Positions 1 through 9,263 of a stretch of DNA of 64,000 nucleotides are shown here, piece after piece. A model generated the notes under the pieces. That model did no database searches and was not told where the DNA came from. It saw nothing but the letters and a program-made list of their open reading frames with translations. Made by a program: the position numbers and the translations under genes. The stretch's first letter is position 1, and each line of letters begins with the position of its first letter. The DNA comes from Nostoc sp. C052 (GTDB lineage Bacteria > Cyanobacteriota > Cyanobacteriia > Cyanobacteriales > Nostocaceae), in assembly GCF_013393905.1 (NCBI RefSeq), contig NZ_CP040272.1:5452001-5516000 (forward strand), in the 5' to 3' direction.

Positions 1-18
1 ACTAATGACTTCGATTTC

Positions 19-39
19 CCCCCGGCTTCAAGCTGGGGG
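19..39. repeat. Short GC-rich hairpin
   Basis: Five C residues followed by GGCTT pair with AAGCT followed by five G residues (one G-T wobble), around a one-base centre. It lies just upstream of the first gene. It could be the terminator of a gene beyond the left edge or a member of the short palindromes scattered through this window. No T run follows it on the plus strand. Confidence 0.5.
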
Positions 40-58
40 ATGAGTTAACGTCAAGATG

Positions 59-64
59 AGGAGG
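59..64 (+). promoter_or_regulatory. Shine-Dalgarno AGGAGG that decides the start at 71
   Basis: A perfect AGGAGG ends six bases before ATG 71. An in-frame ATG at 56 sits directly against this site and has no ribosome-binding site of its own, so 71 is the better start of the binding-protein gene. Confidence 0.75.
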
Positions 65-70
65 AGAATC

Positions 71-1147
71 ATGGTCAGACCGCAAATTGGAAAGTACTCG
101 ATATCCAGACGTGATTTACTTTACGCTTTCTATGGGTTAGTGTCTTTTACTACCTTAGTCAGTTGCGGAAAAAACAACGGTAGTGCAAATAACAGCAGCA
201 CAACCTTGAGTACTAATGTCACTAACACTAATAGTAAAGCCGCTACCAAGCTGATTCGACTTGGCTACCAAGTTTCCGGGGATCTGACCCACGAAAAAGG
301 TGCGATCGAAAAACGGTTGGCTCCTCAAGGAATAGGTGTTACTTGGTCTCAATTTGTTTCCGGGCCTCCACTCTTGGAAGCCTTAAATGTAGGTAGTATT
401 GACCTGGGCCCGGCAGGTGAAACGCCACCGATTTTTGCTCAGGCCGCTGGTACCAATCTGATTTATGTAGTTAACACCCCGCCTGGTACTGGAGAAGGTT
501 CAGCAATTATCGTACTAAAGGATTCTCCTTTTCAGACATTGGCAAGTCTAAAAGGTAAAAAAGTTGCTTATTCTAGAGGGACGGCTCAGACCTTTTTTGT
601 AGTGAAAGCTTTGGAAGAGGTAGGGCTGAAAATCAGTGATGTTGAATCAGTGAATTTGCCTGTTGCAGATGGACGAGCAGCGTTTTTGAACAAGACAGTT
701 GATGCTTTTGTCGAAGGCGATCCTAATCTGATCAAGCTGCAACGAGAAGGCAGTATCCGAGTGTTACGAAACGCACAAGGAATTAAGACGCCAGGAGGTT
801 ATTACTTAGCTTCACGGGATTTTGCAACTAAGAATGCTGAACTTTTGAAAGCAATTTTGTCAGAGTACTACGAGGTTGGGCAGTGGGCAAACAAAAACAG
901 GCGGGCTGCTGCCGAAATTCTCGCACCGAAGGTTAAGACTGATGTGGATACTATGGAGTTAACACTGGCGAGAAGAAAATATGATATGAAACCAATTACT
1001 GAAGAAGTGATTAACGCTCAACAGAAGGTTGCCGATCTTCTATATCAACTGAAAGTAGTACCGAAATCGGTTGATGTTCGAGGGGCAACTCTAACTAGTC
1101 AAGAGTATGCAGCGATTACACCGGATGCTGTTAGAAATAAAGCGTGA
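71..1147 (+). CDS. ABC transporter substrate-binding lipoprotein, aliphatic-sulfonate (SsuA-like) type
   Basis: Extracytoplasmic solute-binding protein of the SsuA/TauA/NrtA class, which delivers a small substrate to an ABC importer. The N-terminus is basic with SRRDLL, then a hydrophobic stretch ending in a lipobox LVSC, so a membrane-anchored lipoprotein is expected. The mature part carries the family hallmarks: IRLGYQ at its start, EKRLAP, LLEALNVGSIDLGPAGETPP, LKGKKVAYSRGT in the hinge region and DGRAAFLNKTVDAF. The start at 71 (358 residues) is chosen because of the AGGAGG just before it. No permease or ATPase gene follows; the next gene is on the other strand. The partners are therefore upstream of the window or elsewhere. 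The substrate (alkanesulfonate, taurine or other) is inferred from family resemblance only. Confidence 0.85.
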   Translation: MVRPQIGKYSISRRDLLYAFYGLVSFTTLVSCGKNNGSANNSSTTLSTNVTNTNSKAATKLIRLGYQVSGDLTHEKGAIEKRLAPQGIGVTWSQFVSGPPLLEALNVGSIDLGPAGETPPIFAQAAGTNLIYVVNTPPGTGEGSAIIVLKDSPFQTLASLKGKKVAYSRGTAQTFFVVKALEEVGLKISDVESVNLPVADGRAAFLNKTVDAFVEGDPNLIKLQREGSIRVLRNAQGIKTPGGYYLASRDFATKNAELLKAILSEYYEVGQWANKNRRAAAEILAPKVKTDVDTMELTLARRKYDMKPITEEVINAQQKVADLLYQLKVVPKSVDVRGATLTSQEYAAITPDAVRNKA

Positions 1148-1241
1148 ACTTTGAGGGTAAAGCTTGCTACAAACCATTGCCAGCTTACTATCTGTTCTGC
1201 TCATCGACTTTAAGAATGTACAACTGGCTAATGTAGCAAGC

Positions 1242-1640
1242 TTATTCTCGTCGGTTTTGATAATCTTCAGAAGACTTTGGATCTAACTCCCAGCGATCGC
1301 CGTCACGTTGCTCTAAAATATCGTTGGTATGGAGAAACTCAGAGTCATCCATTTCTAGCCCCACTGCTATTTCTAGCTCCTCAGTGACATTTTGATCGGG
1401 AGTGGCTGTACTACCACCAACAGCCTCATCCCCAACGGCATCTGCATCTTGCCAATAAGCATCAACATCCCCACCAGTGAGTTCAGGACTAGTTTCTGTA
1501 TATTCGTCTCTTTCTGCTTTAATTGAGCGGCCACCAATATTGTATCCTGGCAAGTCTTTCACGCCAGTTCCGTAAGATTCGGTAATTTCTTGCGGCAAAT
1601 CTTTGGTTTTAATTTTGTCAGGATGATTTTTTTCTGCCAT
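1242..1640 (-). CDS. Small acidic cyanobacterial protein, probably DUF6335 family
   Basis: A hydrophilic, acidic protein of 132 residues with no signal peptide or membrane segment. The stretch SPELTGGDVDAYWQDAD in the middle and LHTNDILEQRD near the C-terminus resemble a cyanobacteria-restricted family that I recall as DUF6335; the family name is from memory. No function is known. The start is placed at 1640 (MAEKNHPDK) because AGAGGT lies seven bases upstream; an in-frame ATG 21 bases earlier has no such site. It is transcribed convergently to the binding protein and divergently from the PfpI-ferritin gene. Confidence 0.65.
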   Translation of the reverse strand: MAEKNHPDKIKTKDLPQEITESYGTGVKDLPGYNIGGRSIKAERDEYTETSPELTGGDVDAYWQDADAVGDEAVGGSTATPDQNVTEELEIAVGLEMDDSEFLHTNDILEQRDGDRWELDPKSSEDYQNRRE

Positions 1641-1950
1641 GATATTACCTCTTTTGTGCATTCTTACAATAACGTTTTCCTGTCACTATTTTGTCTAACT
1701 AGAGATGTATAGCTGAGAAAATAATCTATCCCCTGGGAACGAAGCTAAACTAGCGATCGCCCCATAAGATTGTATATGTAAATTCATGGTCAAGCAACTT
1801 GTAGTTGAAATTTTTAGTTATGAGTTAGGAATTATAAAACTGAGCTTATTCAGTTGCTAAATTCTCGCTCATAACTATTTTTTGAAATTGCCTACCTAAA
1901 TGCTAAACAACAAAATATTCAATACTAGAAATAAATAGGTAATACCATCA

Positions 1951-3048
1951 ATGACTGACAATAACAATCATTCCGGCAAGAAAAAAGTTGCAATCTTGAT
2001 TGAACAGGCGGTAGAGGATGCAGAATTTACAGTTCCTTATAATGGACTAAAACAAGCAGGAATCGAGGTCGTAGTCCTGGGTTCCCGAATGAATGAAAAA
2101 TATAAGGGTAAACGCGGCAAACTTAGCGTCCAAGCTGATGGTACTACAACGGAAGCGATCGCAGCCGAATATGATGCTGTAGTGATTCCCGGCGGTATGG
2201 CTCCCGATAAAATGCGACGGAACCCCAATACAGTAAGCTTCGTACAAGAGGCGATACAACAAGGAAAGTTGGTCGCTGCGGTTTGCCACGGCCCACAAGT
2301 TTTGATAGAAAGCGATTTACTCAAAGGTAAACAAGTCACTGGGTTTATTGCTATTGCCAAAGACATCATTAACGCTGGTGCAAATTATTTAGATGAGCCT
2401 TTAGTAGTTGACGGTAATTTAATTACATCTCGTGAACCGGGAGATTTGGCAATTTTCACCACCGCTATTTTGAGCCGTTTAGGCTATGGTGGCAAAGATG
2501 TCGCATTGCCAAATGAAAAAGACACAAGTGCTGAATGGTGGAAACTCGCTGATGCTTGGGGTGGCTCAACTAAAGGTGATATTGGCAGAGGTTTAAATAC
2601 CGCCCTTACTGGTGAACGTTATTCACTAGAAGCATTGAATAAGTACTTGGAAAAGGAATCAGATAGCGAAGTAAAATCACTCTTTCAAGAGATTATTGCT
2701 AATAAACAACACCACATTGAAAAACTGGAAACATATCTTCAGCATCTAGGCGAGAAACCCTCTTTAGGGTCAAATATTGCTAATCAGTATGCCAAGGTGA
2801 AAACTGCTTTGACAGGAAGTGATGACATCTATCAATTACGTTCCGCTTTGGGGGATGTGCAAACGGGTATTGGCGATATTGGTAATTTGTCTGCGATGTT
2901 CACCGACCCAGTAGCAACTGCTATTTTCAAAGAAATTTATCAGGATTTATTGAAATCCGAAAAGCGATTAGTAGAGTTGTATCGGGTGCGGATAAGCGCT
3001 CAGATTCAGCCCCCTAAGCCGACTACAGGGGCCGCTATCTCAGCGTAA
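1951..3048 (+). CDS. DJ-1/PfpI-family protein fused to a C-terminal ferritin-like domain
   Basis: Residues about 10-180 form a DJ-1/PfpI (type 1 glutamine amidotransferase-like) domain: KKVAILIEQAVEDAEF at the start, AVVIPGGMAPDKMR, and the nucleophile elbow AAVCHGPQ with Cys112 followed by His113. Family members act as proteases, deglycases or stress proteins. Residues about 200-350 are predicted helical and contain GERYSLEALNKYLEKES and ANKQHHIEKLETYLQHLG, the Glu/His-rich pattern of ferritin-like four-helix domains (DUF2383/rubrerythrin-like). The length, 365 residues, is about twice a stand-alone PfpI protein. The fusion suggests a stress or metal/oxidant role, but this is inference. The gene stands alone and a palindromic repeat follows it. 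Confidence 0.8.
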   Translation: MTDNNNHSGKKKVAILIEQAVEDAEFTVPYNGLKQAGIEVVVLGSRMNEKYKGKRGKLSVQADGTTTEAIAAEYDAVVIPGGMAPDKMRRNPNTVSFVQEAIQQGKLVAAVCHGPQVLIESDLLKGKQVTGFIAIAKDIINAGANYLDEPLVVDGNLITSREPGDLAIFTTAILSRLGYGGKDVALPNEKDTSAEWWKLADAWGGSTKGDIGRGLNTALTGERYSLEALNKYLEKESDSEVKSLFQEIIANKQHHIEKLETYLQHLGEKPSLGSNIANQYAKVKTALTGSDDIYQLRSALGDVQTGIGDIGNLSAMFTDPVATAIFKEIYQDLLKSEKRLVELYRVRISAQIQPPKPTTGAAISA

Positions 3049-3128
3049 CAAACCGCTGATATATATCAGATCAAAGCGCAATACTTGACACAGTTAGTAT
3101 TCTGTCCGATTAATTTTATGGGGCTCCT

Positions 3129-3161
3129 AGATCCCCGACTTCTTCAAGAAGTCGGGGATCT
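3129..3161. repeat. Perfect 16-bp-arm palindrome, family A
   Basis: The left arm begins AGATCCCCGACTTCTT, one C forms the centre, and the right arm is its exact reverse complement. A second copy with the same arms lies at 7582-7614 and a degenerate one at 26094-26127. Lying after two converging genes, it could also end transcription, but there is no T run. Confidence 0.85.
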
Positions 3162-3250
3162 GAACATTACTAACCTTCTTCCCTCCTGCCCCTACCTCCT
3201 GCCTTATCTCAACGACAAATATTTACGCCTACTTAAATTGCTGTAAACAT

Positions 3251-4984
3251 TTAGAAGGTGAAGGTAGTTCTTAGCGTACCAATGATTGCATCATCGTTGT
3301 TGTTGACAACTTGACCAGGATTGGTTAACCAAATAATCCCAGGAGTAATAGAAATGTTGTCGGTTACGCGATACTTATAGAAACCTTCAAAGTGGTATGG
3401 CTTATCACCACCATTACCTCCAACATAAGGTTCAACACCTGCGAAAATTCCTAAAACGTTGCCCTTCTTACCGAAGTCTGGTAGAGCTACCCCAGCTCCA
3501 TAACTCCAAACTTGACTATCATCATTAGCACCAAAGCCTGTGATGTCGTTGTAAACTATAAAGCCACTAATAGATAGTTTGTCACTAGGTTTGAAAGCAG
3601 CCTCAAAGCCGTAGGAATTACTCGAATATGGATTGCCGCCACCGACAAGGTTGGCTTGTGCAGTCCCGACTACACCAGTAGTTGTACTTGCGGAGCCTGC
3701 ATCGAATAAAACAGTACCTCCATTATGATAACCGTGGACGTAGGTTGCAGCTAAGGTAATGCGATCGCCTATTTTTAAGTTCAACTGTCCTAAAGCAGCA
3801 TAGTTACCATCGAATAAACCCGTATTTATACCAGGGTTATTCGCTTGAGATCCCAAGTAACCCAAGGTTAATGAAGGTTGGAAGCCACCGCCACCTTTAC
3901 CAAAGGCTAAGTTAACGCCGATACCTGCACCACCTCCAATCCGATAGATTGGGCTTTCGGAGGCAAAGGTAGACAAAGCACCGTTACCGCCATCAAAATC
4001 TTCAAAGTATGGGTTGACGGTAGGAACGTAATCGCTCTGAATACCTCCACTAGCAGCTATGTAAACTTGGGAGTTGCCAATGGGGAAGTAATAAGACAAC
4101 CAGTCGATAAAAACACTGTTGTTGGTAGAAGGTGACAGGTTAAAGGTTTGAGTTCCTTCAAATGTGCCACCTGGTAAAGCCAATCCAATTGCATTACCAG
4201 CTGCAAGCCTAGTATGCAAAGTATCTTTACCTGTGAAGCTGGTTTGCAAGTCTAAACGTACCCTGTCTTGGAAAACAGTATTGTTGTTGTCGTTGTTGCC
4301 AAAGTTGTCGGTGATAGCAAAAATGGCTTCACCTACCAATTTTGTGGTAGTGGAAAACTGATGTGCTTCCAGTTCAGCAGTCCGTGTTTCTAGAGAATCT
4401 ACTCGACCACGCAGAGTTGCTAGTTCTGCCGAGAATTCCTCTTGTAAACGCTGGAGAGTAGCCAAATCCTGTTTTGTCACTAAGTCAGCGGTGGCTGTGG
4501 CAATCAGTTCATTAACCCGATCTAAACAAGCATTCAAACCTGCGGCAAACTCATAACGAGTCAGTGCCCGATTGCCACGATAAGTAGAGTTTGGGTATCC
4601 TGCTATACAACCGTAGCGTTCAACTAAGGATTGTAAAGCTTGGAATGCCCAGTCAGTCGGCTGTACATCAGAAAACTGAGAAACTGATGTGACTTGAGAC
4701 AGTGAATTCTGGTTCTTGCCTTCGGTGCTGTAGCGATTAACTTCTTCTAAAACTTTATTATCATCAGTCTTTTGGGCAAACAACTGCTGATTAACTTTTG
4801 GTTGCTCTGTTTGAATAAATATTGGAGCAGCAGAAGCTATTGGTGCTTCTGCTTGAGCAGCTTTTGCCTTTGTATCTTCAGAAGAGCTTGCTACTGAAGT
4901 AGCCATAGCTCTAGCGGAAACCAATACCGTTACTCCCAAAACTACTGGACTTAGTACCAGAGTTTTCCACAATAGATGAGACAT
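3251..4984 (-). CDS. Iron-uptake type porin with SLH domain (OprB family)
   Basis: Outer-membrane porin of the cyanobacterial SLH-OprB family, 577 residues. A signal peptide is visible at 1-28 (hydrophobic core, then ARAMA). A low-complexity region follows, then an S-layer-homology domain at about 105-160 (FSDVQPTDWAFQALQSLVER, then GYP, then LTRYEFAAGLNACLDRV), which in this family binds peptidoglycan-linked polymer. A short coiled coil at about 165-210 comes next, then a beta-rich barrel of about 360 residues ending in the C-terminal aromatic signature RTTFTF. Such porins are annotated as carbohydrate-selective or iron-uptake porins; the substrate cannot be read from sequence. It is a single gene, with about 380 non-coding bases upstream in which the promoter should lie. 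Confidence 0.9.
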   Translation of the reverse strand: MSHLLWKTLVLSPVVLGVTVLVSARAMATSVASSSEDTKAKAAQAEAPIASAAPIFIQTEQPKVNQQLFAQKTDDNKVLEEVNRYSTEGKNQNSLSQVTSVSQFSDVQPTDWAFQALQSLVERYGCIAGYPNSTYRGNRALTRYEFAAGLNACLDRVNELIATATADLVTKQDLATLQRLQEEFSAELATLRGRVDSLETRTAELEAHQFSTTTKLVGEAIFAITDNFGNNDNNNTVFQDRVRLDLQTSFTGKDTLHTRLAAGNAIGLALPGGTFEGTQTFNLSPSTNNSVFIDWLSYYFPIGNSQVYIAASGGIQSDYVPTVNPYFEDFDGGNGALSTFASESPIYRIGGGAGIGVNLAFGKGGGGFQPSLTLGYLGSQANNPGINTGLFDGNYAALGQLNLKIGDRITLAATYVHGYHNGGTVLFDAGSASTTTGVVGTAQANLVGGGNPYSSNSYGFEAAFKPSDKLSISGFIVYNDITGFGANDDSQVWSYGAGVALPDFGKKGNVLGIFAGVEPYVGGNGGDKPYHFEGFYKYRVTDNISITPGIIWLTNPGQVVNNNDDAIIGTLRTTFTF

Positions 4985-5103
4985 TTTGTATTTTCCTTTC
5001 CCAAAAAATAACCGAAATCAGTTGGTTCAAGAAAAAGAGAATAAGCAATTATTCTACTTGTTTGAAATCTTATCAGATTGCTGTTACCTCAGCTATGTCT
5101 AAT

Positions 5104-5232
5104 AAAATTTTCCCTGATGAAGAATCGTAAAGTATTGCAAATGGCTTATTTATCTCAGGTCGTATTTATCCGAGATTTTTGCTCGATTTTGTGCAATTTA
5201 TAGACTTTAGCTTCTTGTTTTTAACAAGAATT
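5104..5232. repeat. Dispersed repeat, copy 1 (non-coding)
   Basis: This copy matches the sequence at 7659-7770 at roughly 80 percent by eye. It starts with AAAATTTTCCC, has an extra block of some 17 bases in this copy, then runs through GGCTT, ATTTAT, GCTCGATTTTGTGC and CTTCTTGTTTTTAAC. It lies in the 381-base gap between the porin and pabAB genes (4985-5365). The remaining part of that gap holds only a tandem TCTGACTCCTGAAT motif near 5326-5355 and no recognisable gene. Confidence 0.7.
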
Positions 5233-5365
5233 TATGATAAACACTACCCAGGAGTCAGAATTTATAAGAAATATACAATAATTTAGTATATTGCATTCAT
5301 CAAATATTATTCTTATTCTTTAACTATTCTGACTCCTGAATTCTGACTCCTGAATTCTTCTTATT

Positions 5366-7528
5366 TCAAGCAGTTAATTTTTCATAAACATTAGCGGTTG
5401 TTGTTTCTAATTCCAAAATGTGATATTTCTCTGACTCAGAGGTTCCATATATCGTCAGAACCATAGCGTCGATTAAAGCTTTGGCTTTTAGCAGCGTTTC
5501 CTGAAACTCCATTTCCGGCTCAGAAAGGGCTATAATTCCGCCACCAATACCAATGGAGGTTTGATCGGGAGTCAAAACAGCAGTCCGAATCACAATATTC
5601 AAATCGGCTGAACCATTTAAGCCCAAAAAGCCGATCGCACCTGAATACACTCCTCGCGCTTCTTGTTCTAGGCGATCGATAATTTGCATGGTGCGGATTT
5701 TGGGCGCACCTGTCATCGATCCTCCGGGAAATGCAGCCTGTATGCAATCCACCGCTTGTAAATCTGAACGTAATCGCCCGCGTACCGTTGTCACCAACTG
5801 ATGTACTGTTGGGTATGTTTCCACATCCATTAATTTTGGTACGTAGATGCTACCAATTTCACAGACTCGTCCCAAATCATTGCGTAACAAATCCACAATC
5901 ATGAGATTTTCAGCCCGGTCTTTTTCGCTGTTGCGTAGCTTCTCATAAAGGACGAAATCGGCTTCGGGGGTTTCTCCTCGTGGTAGGGTTCCCTTGATGG
6001 GCTTAGTTTCTACCCAACCTTGGCGATCAATCCGTAGAAACCGTTCTGGAGATGAACAGGCGATCGCAATTTCACCAAAGCGTAAAAATGCAGAATAAGG
6101 AGCCGGATTGATTTTACGTAATGTCCGATAGAACGCCAATGGATCGGGGGTTGCATCGGTGTAAAGCTGATTAGTCAGGCAAACTTGATAGGTTTCCCCT
6201 TCGTGAATTTCGTCCAAGCATTGGCGTATATCTTGGATATAATTTTGATAACTGCGACTCAAACGGAACTTAACTGGCTGACAATTTTCTTGGGGTATAA
6301 GGGAAGAAAGAGGTTTTAAAGTTTCGAGTTTTTGTTGGATAGTATTAAACCAAGTTTCTACCTGTTGTGTTTGTCCTTTTTTAATTAATTGCAGCAAATA
6401 AATACACTGTTCTTGATGGTCGATAGCAATCATGCGATCGGCAAGTAAGAAAATTGCATCAGGTAATGGTGAAGAATGCACCAATGAAGATCCACACTCC
6501 GCCTTGAGTTCATAGCCAAAATAGCCAACAAATCCACAGTTAAAATCAAAAGGTAACTCATCAGATTGACAAAATCGGCAGTCTATTTCTCGCTTCAAAT
6601 ACTCAAAAATACTTTCGGTGCGACGAGTCACGGTATCTGACTGTGTGATGATGATTTCTTGCGTTTGGGTATGGTATCGTACCAATAAACTGTTTATCCC
6701 ACTTCCATCACCCATAAACGAGAAGCGAGATAAATCGGGTTCTACACGACTGCTATCTAGCCAAAAAGCGTTTGATGCATTCTCAAACAACTGTACAAAT
6801 ATTTGTTCTGTATTTGGGCAGATATCTAACTTGCGCGTATACAATTCAAATTTTTCTTCTTGTTCTTGGCAGGGTTGAACCATATCAGGAGTAACAGATT
6901 TATATCCAATCCAATACTGTTTTTCTGGACTTATTGACGATTTTTTTGGAAATTGCAGCGTTATATCTCGAAAGTTTTCTAGTAATTTTTTCCCATATTC
7001 TGTACAAATAGACTCTGGGTGAAACTGCACACCCCAAAAAGGTAAATTACGATGACGCAATCCCATCACCAATCCTTCTTCAGTCCAAGCAATTTTTTCT
7101 AAACACTCAGGTAGTTCATCAGCAACTAACAAAGAGTGATAACGCACCACAGAAAAATTACTAGGAATGCCTTGAAATAATTCCGAATTATTATGATAAA
7201 TTTTACTGAGTCTACCGTGTCGAACTTGCGGTGCGTGAATCACTCTTGCACCATATAGGTAGCCAATTCCTTGATGCCCTAGACAAACTCCTAGCAAAGG
7301 CACATCCACATTCTCAATTATTTGCCGACAGACTCCAAAATCTTCTGACCTCTCTGGACGACCTGGGCCAGGTGAAATCACAATGTTGTCAAATGCAATT
7401 TCTTTCAATTCATCCCAGTTAAGCTGATCGTTATAAATTACTAGAGGTAATTCACCATTTACCTCGGCAATCATCTGGTAAAGATTAAAGGTATAAGAGT
7501 CATAGTTATCAATAATTAACGTTTGCAT
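5366..7528 (-). CDS. pabAB: Aminodeoxychorismate synthase, fused PabA-PabB
   Basis: Makes 4-amino-4-deoxychorismate from chorismate and glutamine, the first step from chorismate to p-aminobenzoate for folate. Residues 1-190 are a class I glutamine amidotransferase domain with Cys82 (GVCLGHQGIGY) and the His170/Glu172 pair (VQFHPES). Residues about 230-690 are a chorismate-binding domain: SSPERFLR near 492-499, PIKGTLPRGE with Lys512, and GGSMTGAPK at 602-610. Lysine in PIKGT is the feature that separates PabB from anthranilate synthase TrpE, which has Ala there. At 720 residues it fits fused PabAB enzymes. It is a single gene on the minus strand and no pabC-type lyase gene is adjacent. Confidence 0.92.
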   Translation of the reverse strand: MQTLIIDNYDSYTFNLYQMIAEVNGELPLVIYNDQLNWDELKEIAFDNIVISPGPGRPERSEDFGVCRQIIENVDVPLLGVCLGHQGIGYLYGARVIHAPQVRHGRLSKIYHNNSELFQGIPSNFSVVRYHSLLVADELPECLEKIAWTEEGLVMGLRHRNLPFWGVQFHPESICTEYGKKLLENFRDITLQFPKKSSISPEKQYWIGYKSVTPDMVQPCQEQEEKFELYTRKLDICPNTEQIFVQLFENASNAFWLDSSRVEPDLSRFSFMGDGSGINSLLVRYHTQTQEIIITQSDTVTRRTESIFEYLKREIDCRFCQSDELPFDFNCGFVGYFGYELKAECGSSLVHSSPLPDAIFLLADRMIAIDHQEQCIYLLQLIKKGQTQQVETWFNTIQQKLETLKPLSSLIPQENCQPVKFRLSRSYQNYIQDIRQCLDEIHEGETYQVCLTNQLYTDATPDPLAFYRTLRKINPAPYSAFLRFGEIAIACSSPERFLRIDRQGWVETKPIKGTLPRGETPEADFVLYEKLRNSEKDRAENLMIVDLLRNDLGRVCEIGSIYVPKLMDVETYPTVHQLVTTVRGRLRSDLQAVDCIQAAFPGGSMTGAPKIRTMQIIDRLEQEARGVYSGAIGFLGLNGSADLNIVIRTAVLTPDQTSIGIGGGIIALSEPEMEFQETLLKAKALIDAMVLTIYGTSESEKYHILELETTTANVYEKLTA

Positions 7529-7581
7529 ACATAGTCAATTAGCTAGCACATATAGCAATCCTAAATCATTCGTGAAAGATT

Positions 7582-7614
7582 AGATCCCCGACTTCTTGAA
7601 GAAGTCGGGGATCT
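7582..7614. repeat. Perfect 16-bp-arm palindrome, family A
   Basis: It has the same arms as the palindrome at 3129-3161 (AGATCCCCGACTTCTT) but with a G at the centre. It sits between the start of pabAB and the end of the glycosyltransferase gene, both on the minus strand, so it could act as a transcription barrier between them. Confidence 0.85.
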
Positions 7615-7658
7615 GGATTAAGTTCTATAGGCACATCTTCAAAAAGAAAGGGTTTAAG

Positions 7659-7770
7659 AAAATTTTCCCGCATGAATAATGGCTTGTTTGCCAAAGGTCA
7701 CATTTATACGAGAATTTCGCTCGATTTTGTGCCATTTCTAGATTTTACCTTCTTGTTTTTAACCCTAATT
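7659..7770. repeat. Dispersed repeat, copy 2 (runs into a coding region)
   Basis: Partner of the repeat at 5104-5232. Bases 7704-7770 of this copy encode the last 20 or so residues of the glycosyltransferase gene, including its stop codon. In the other copy the same sequence is non-coding. The C-terminal tail of that protein therefore looks acquired from the repeat. Confidence 0.7.
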
Positions 7771-9164
7771 TGTGGTAAGTCTTTTTTGTCTTTGTAAAAG
7801 TAACAGATTTCCACTAGAGTTGGCCATATTTCTAGAGAACCGTGAAATTGGCTAATGACATCATCAATAATTCTGGAAACGTTTTGCTGGAAAAAGTCTG
7901 GTTCAAATCCATAAAATACTCTCGATAAATTCTCAGCAAATAATTGAAGAGACAGTTTACGTTCTTCATTCTGGGCAGATATTGAGGCTTTGATTACCTG
8001 TCTGTGGATAGCAGCAATTTTTTCCAGAATTTCCTCAGAGTCTTGCAATGTTACTTCGCCAGAGTAATCAAACTTGATTCCCAAGTCATCAAGATGATAA
8101 ACACTGCTTTTAATCTTCCTTTTGAGGAGGCTGCATATTTCCTCGTTAAAGAGTTCACTAGCGAGAGGATTACGCATATAGTTATTTCTAATATGGTTTT
8201 GGACAGCATCAACGTGTGCAGCCACAATGCCCTCTTGCTGTATCCAAATTCTATAGATATAATCTTCAAATCTGAGTCGAGTTGGAAAAAATGGTGGTAA
8301 ACCTAGCTGATTGTCATATCCAGCGACTCCACAATCCATTCTCCAGTTTTTGTTAGTAATAACAGGTCGGAAATTAGTAAGAATATAAAAATCATTTAGG
8401 TCATTTGGACTAATTTGGTTCTCATCATTGAGATACATGTGAATAAAATCAAGTGTATCGATATCATTAGTTCCTGTGCGAAAAGTTTGGGCAATCTTGA
8501 CGATGGCATTATTTAATACTTTCCCTGGTTGTAATAAGAGGCTGTTCTCTCGAAAGTAACCTTTGGTTGTGTTAGTTTCTAAATCCATTGCTGTATCAAG
8601 AACCAATTCTCCAGCCTCGAAGTTTTCTGGTACATGGCTGGCTTTTTGACCGAGAACATCACCAAAAGCTGTGAGTAAGTCAAAAGATTTATGGACGTAG
8701 CCACCTTGTTGGTTGGACTTGATTAATTTTCCTCGACATATTTCATCACCTGATAAAGATTCTGGGCTAGTTTCGATTAATGCATCTGGCCGCATATCGT
8801 CATCGGCACTAACCATTAAATGACCAAGGGTATACATCAGCGTGAAATTGCGATTTCCTCCATAACTTGGTCGGAATAGGTTTTTGACTAGTGATTCTAG
8901 CTTGCGATCGCGCAGTCTTTCGTTTAAAAATGTAATAAATTGCTCTTTCTCTTGGGGCCCGACATAAAACACATCATTAACTGTCTTAGTCTGCTCTAAA
9001 AGCGGGTAATATTTCTCATGGTTGGCAATGCTAGAATCATCAAAGACGATAATTTTTACAGCATGACCATTTGACCGGAAATTCTCATCGTACTTTTCGA
9101 TAGTCTGTGCTACATCTCTCAGTCGATGAGTCGGAATAACAAATACCGTTTCTTTCTGTTTCAT
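7704..9164 (-). CDS. GT-A-like glycosyltransferase, unassigned family
   Basis: A 486-residue cytoplasmic protein with no signal peptide. The start (TVFVIPTHRLRDVAQTIEKY, then KIIVFDDSS) looks like the first two strands of a GT-A nucleotide-sugar-binding fold, and MVSADDDMRPDA at about 118-129 is a plausible metal-binding DXD-type motif. FRPSYGGNRNFTLMY just before it would hold the acceptor or sugar loop. The second half has conserved-looking RFEDYIYRIW and NHIRNNY motifs, then a helical region. I do not recognise a named family or the sugar transferred. The last 20 residues come from a dispersed repeat. It lies upstream of nothing obviously related and downstream of a small DUF7219-like gene. 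Confidence 0.6.
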   Translation of the reverse strand: MKQKETVFVIPTHRLRDVAQTIEKYDENFRSNGHAVKIIVFDDSSIANHEKYYPLLEQTKTVNDVFYVGPQEKEQFITFLNERLRDRKLESLVKNLFRPSYGGNRNFTLMYTLGHLMVSADDDMRPDALIETSPESLSGDEICRGKLIKSNQQGGYVHKSFDLLTAFGDVLGQKASHVPENFEAGELVLDTAMDLETNTTKGYFRENSLLLQPGKVLNNAIVKIAQTFRTGTNDIDTLDFIHMYLNDENQISPNDLNDFYILTNFRPVITNKNWRMDCGVAGYDNQLGLPPFFPTRLRFEDYIYRIWIQQEGIVAAHVDAVQNHIRNNYMRNPLASELFNEEICSLLKRKIKSSVYHLDDLGIKFDYSGEVTLQDSEEILEKIAAIHRQVIKASISAQNEERKLSLQLFAENLSRVFYGFEPDFFQQNVSRIIDDVISQFHGSLEIWPTLVEICYFYKDKKDLPQIRVKNKKVKSRNGTKSSEILV

Positions 9165-9263
9165 AAAATTTGTTCAGGTTTTTCAAGTAAATTTTTAACA
9201 ATTCAAACTCTATTTCAGGGTGATCAGCTTACTAATCGTTGCATCCAGAATGAGTAAACTCAA

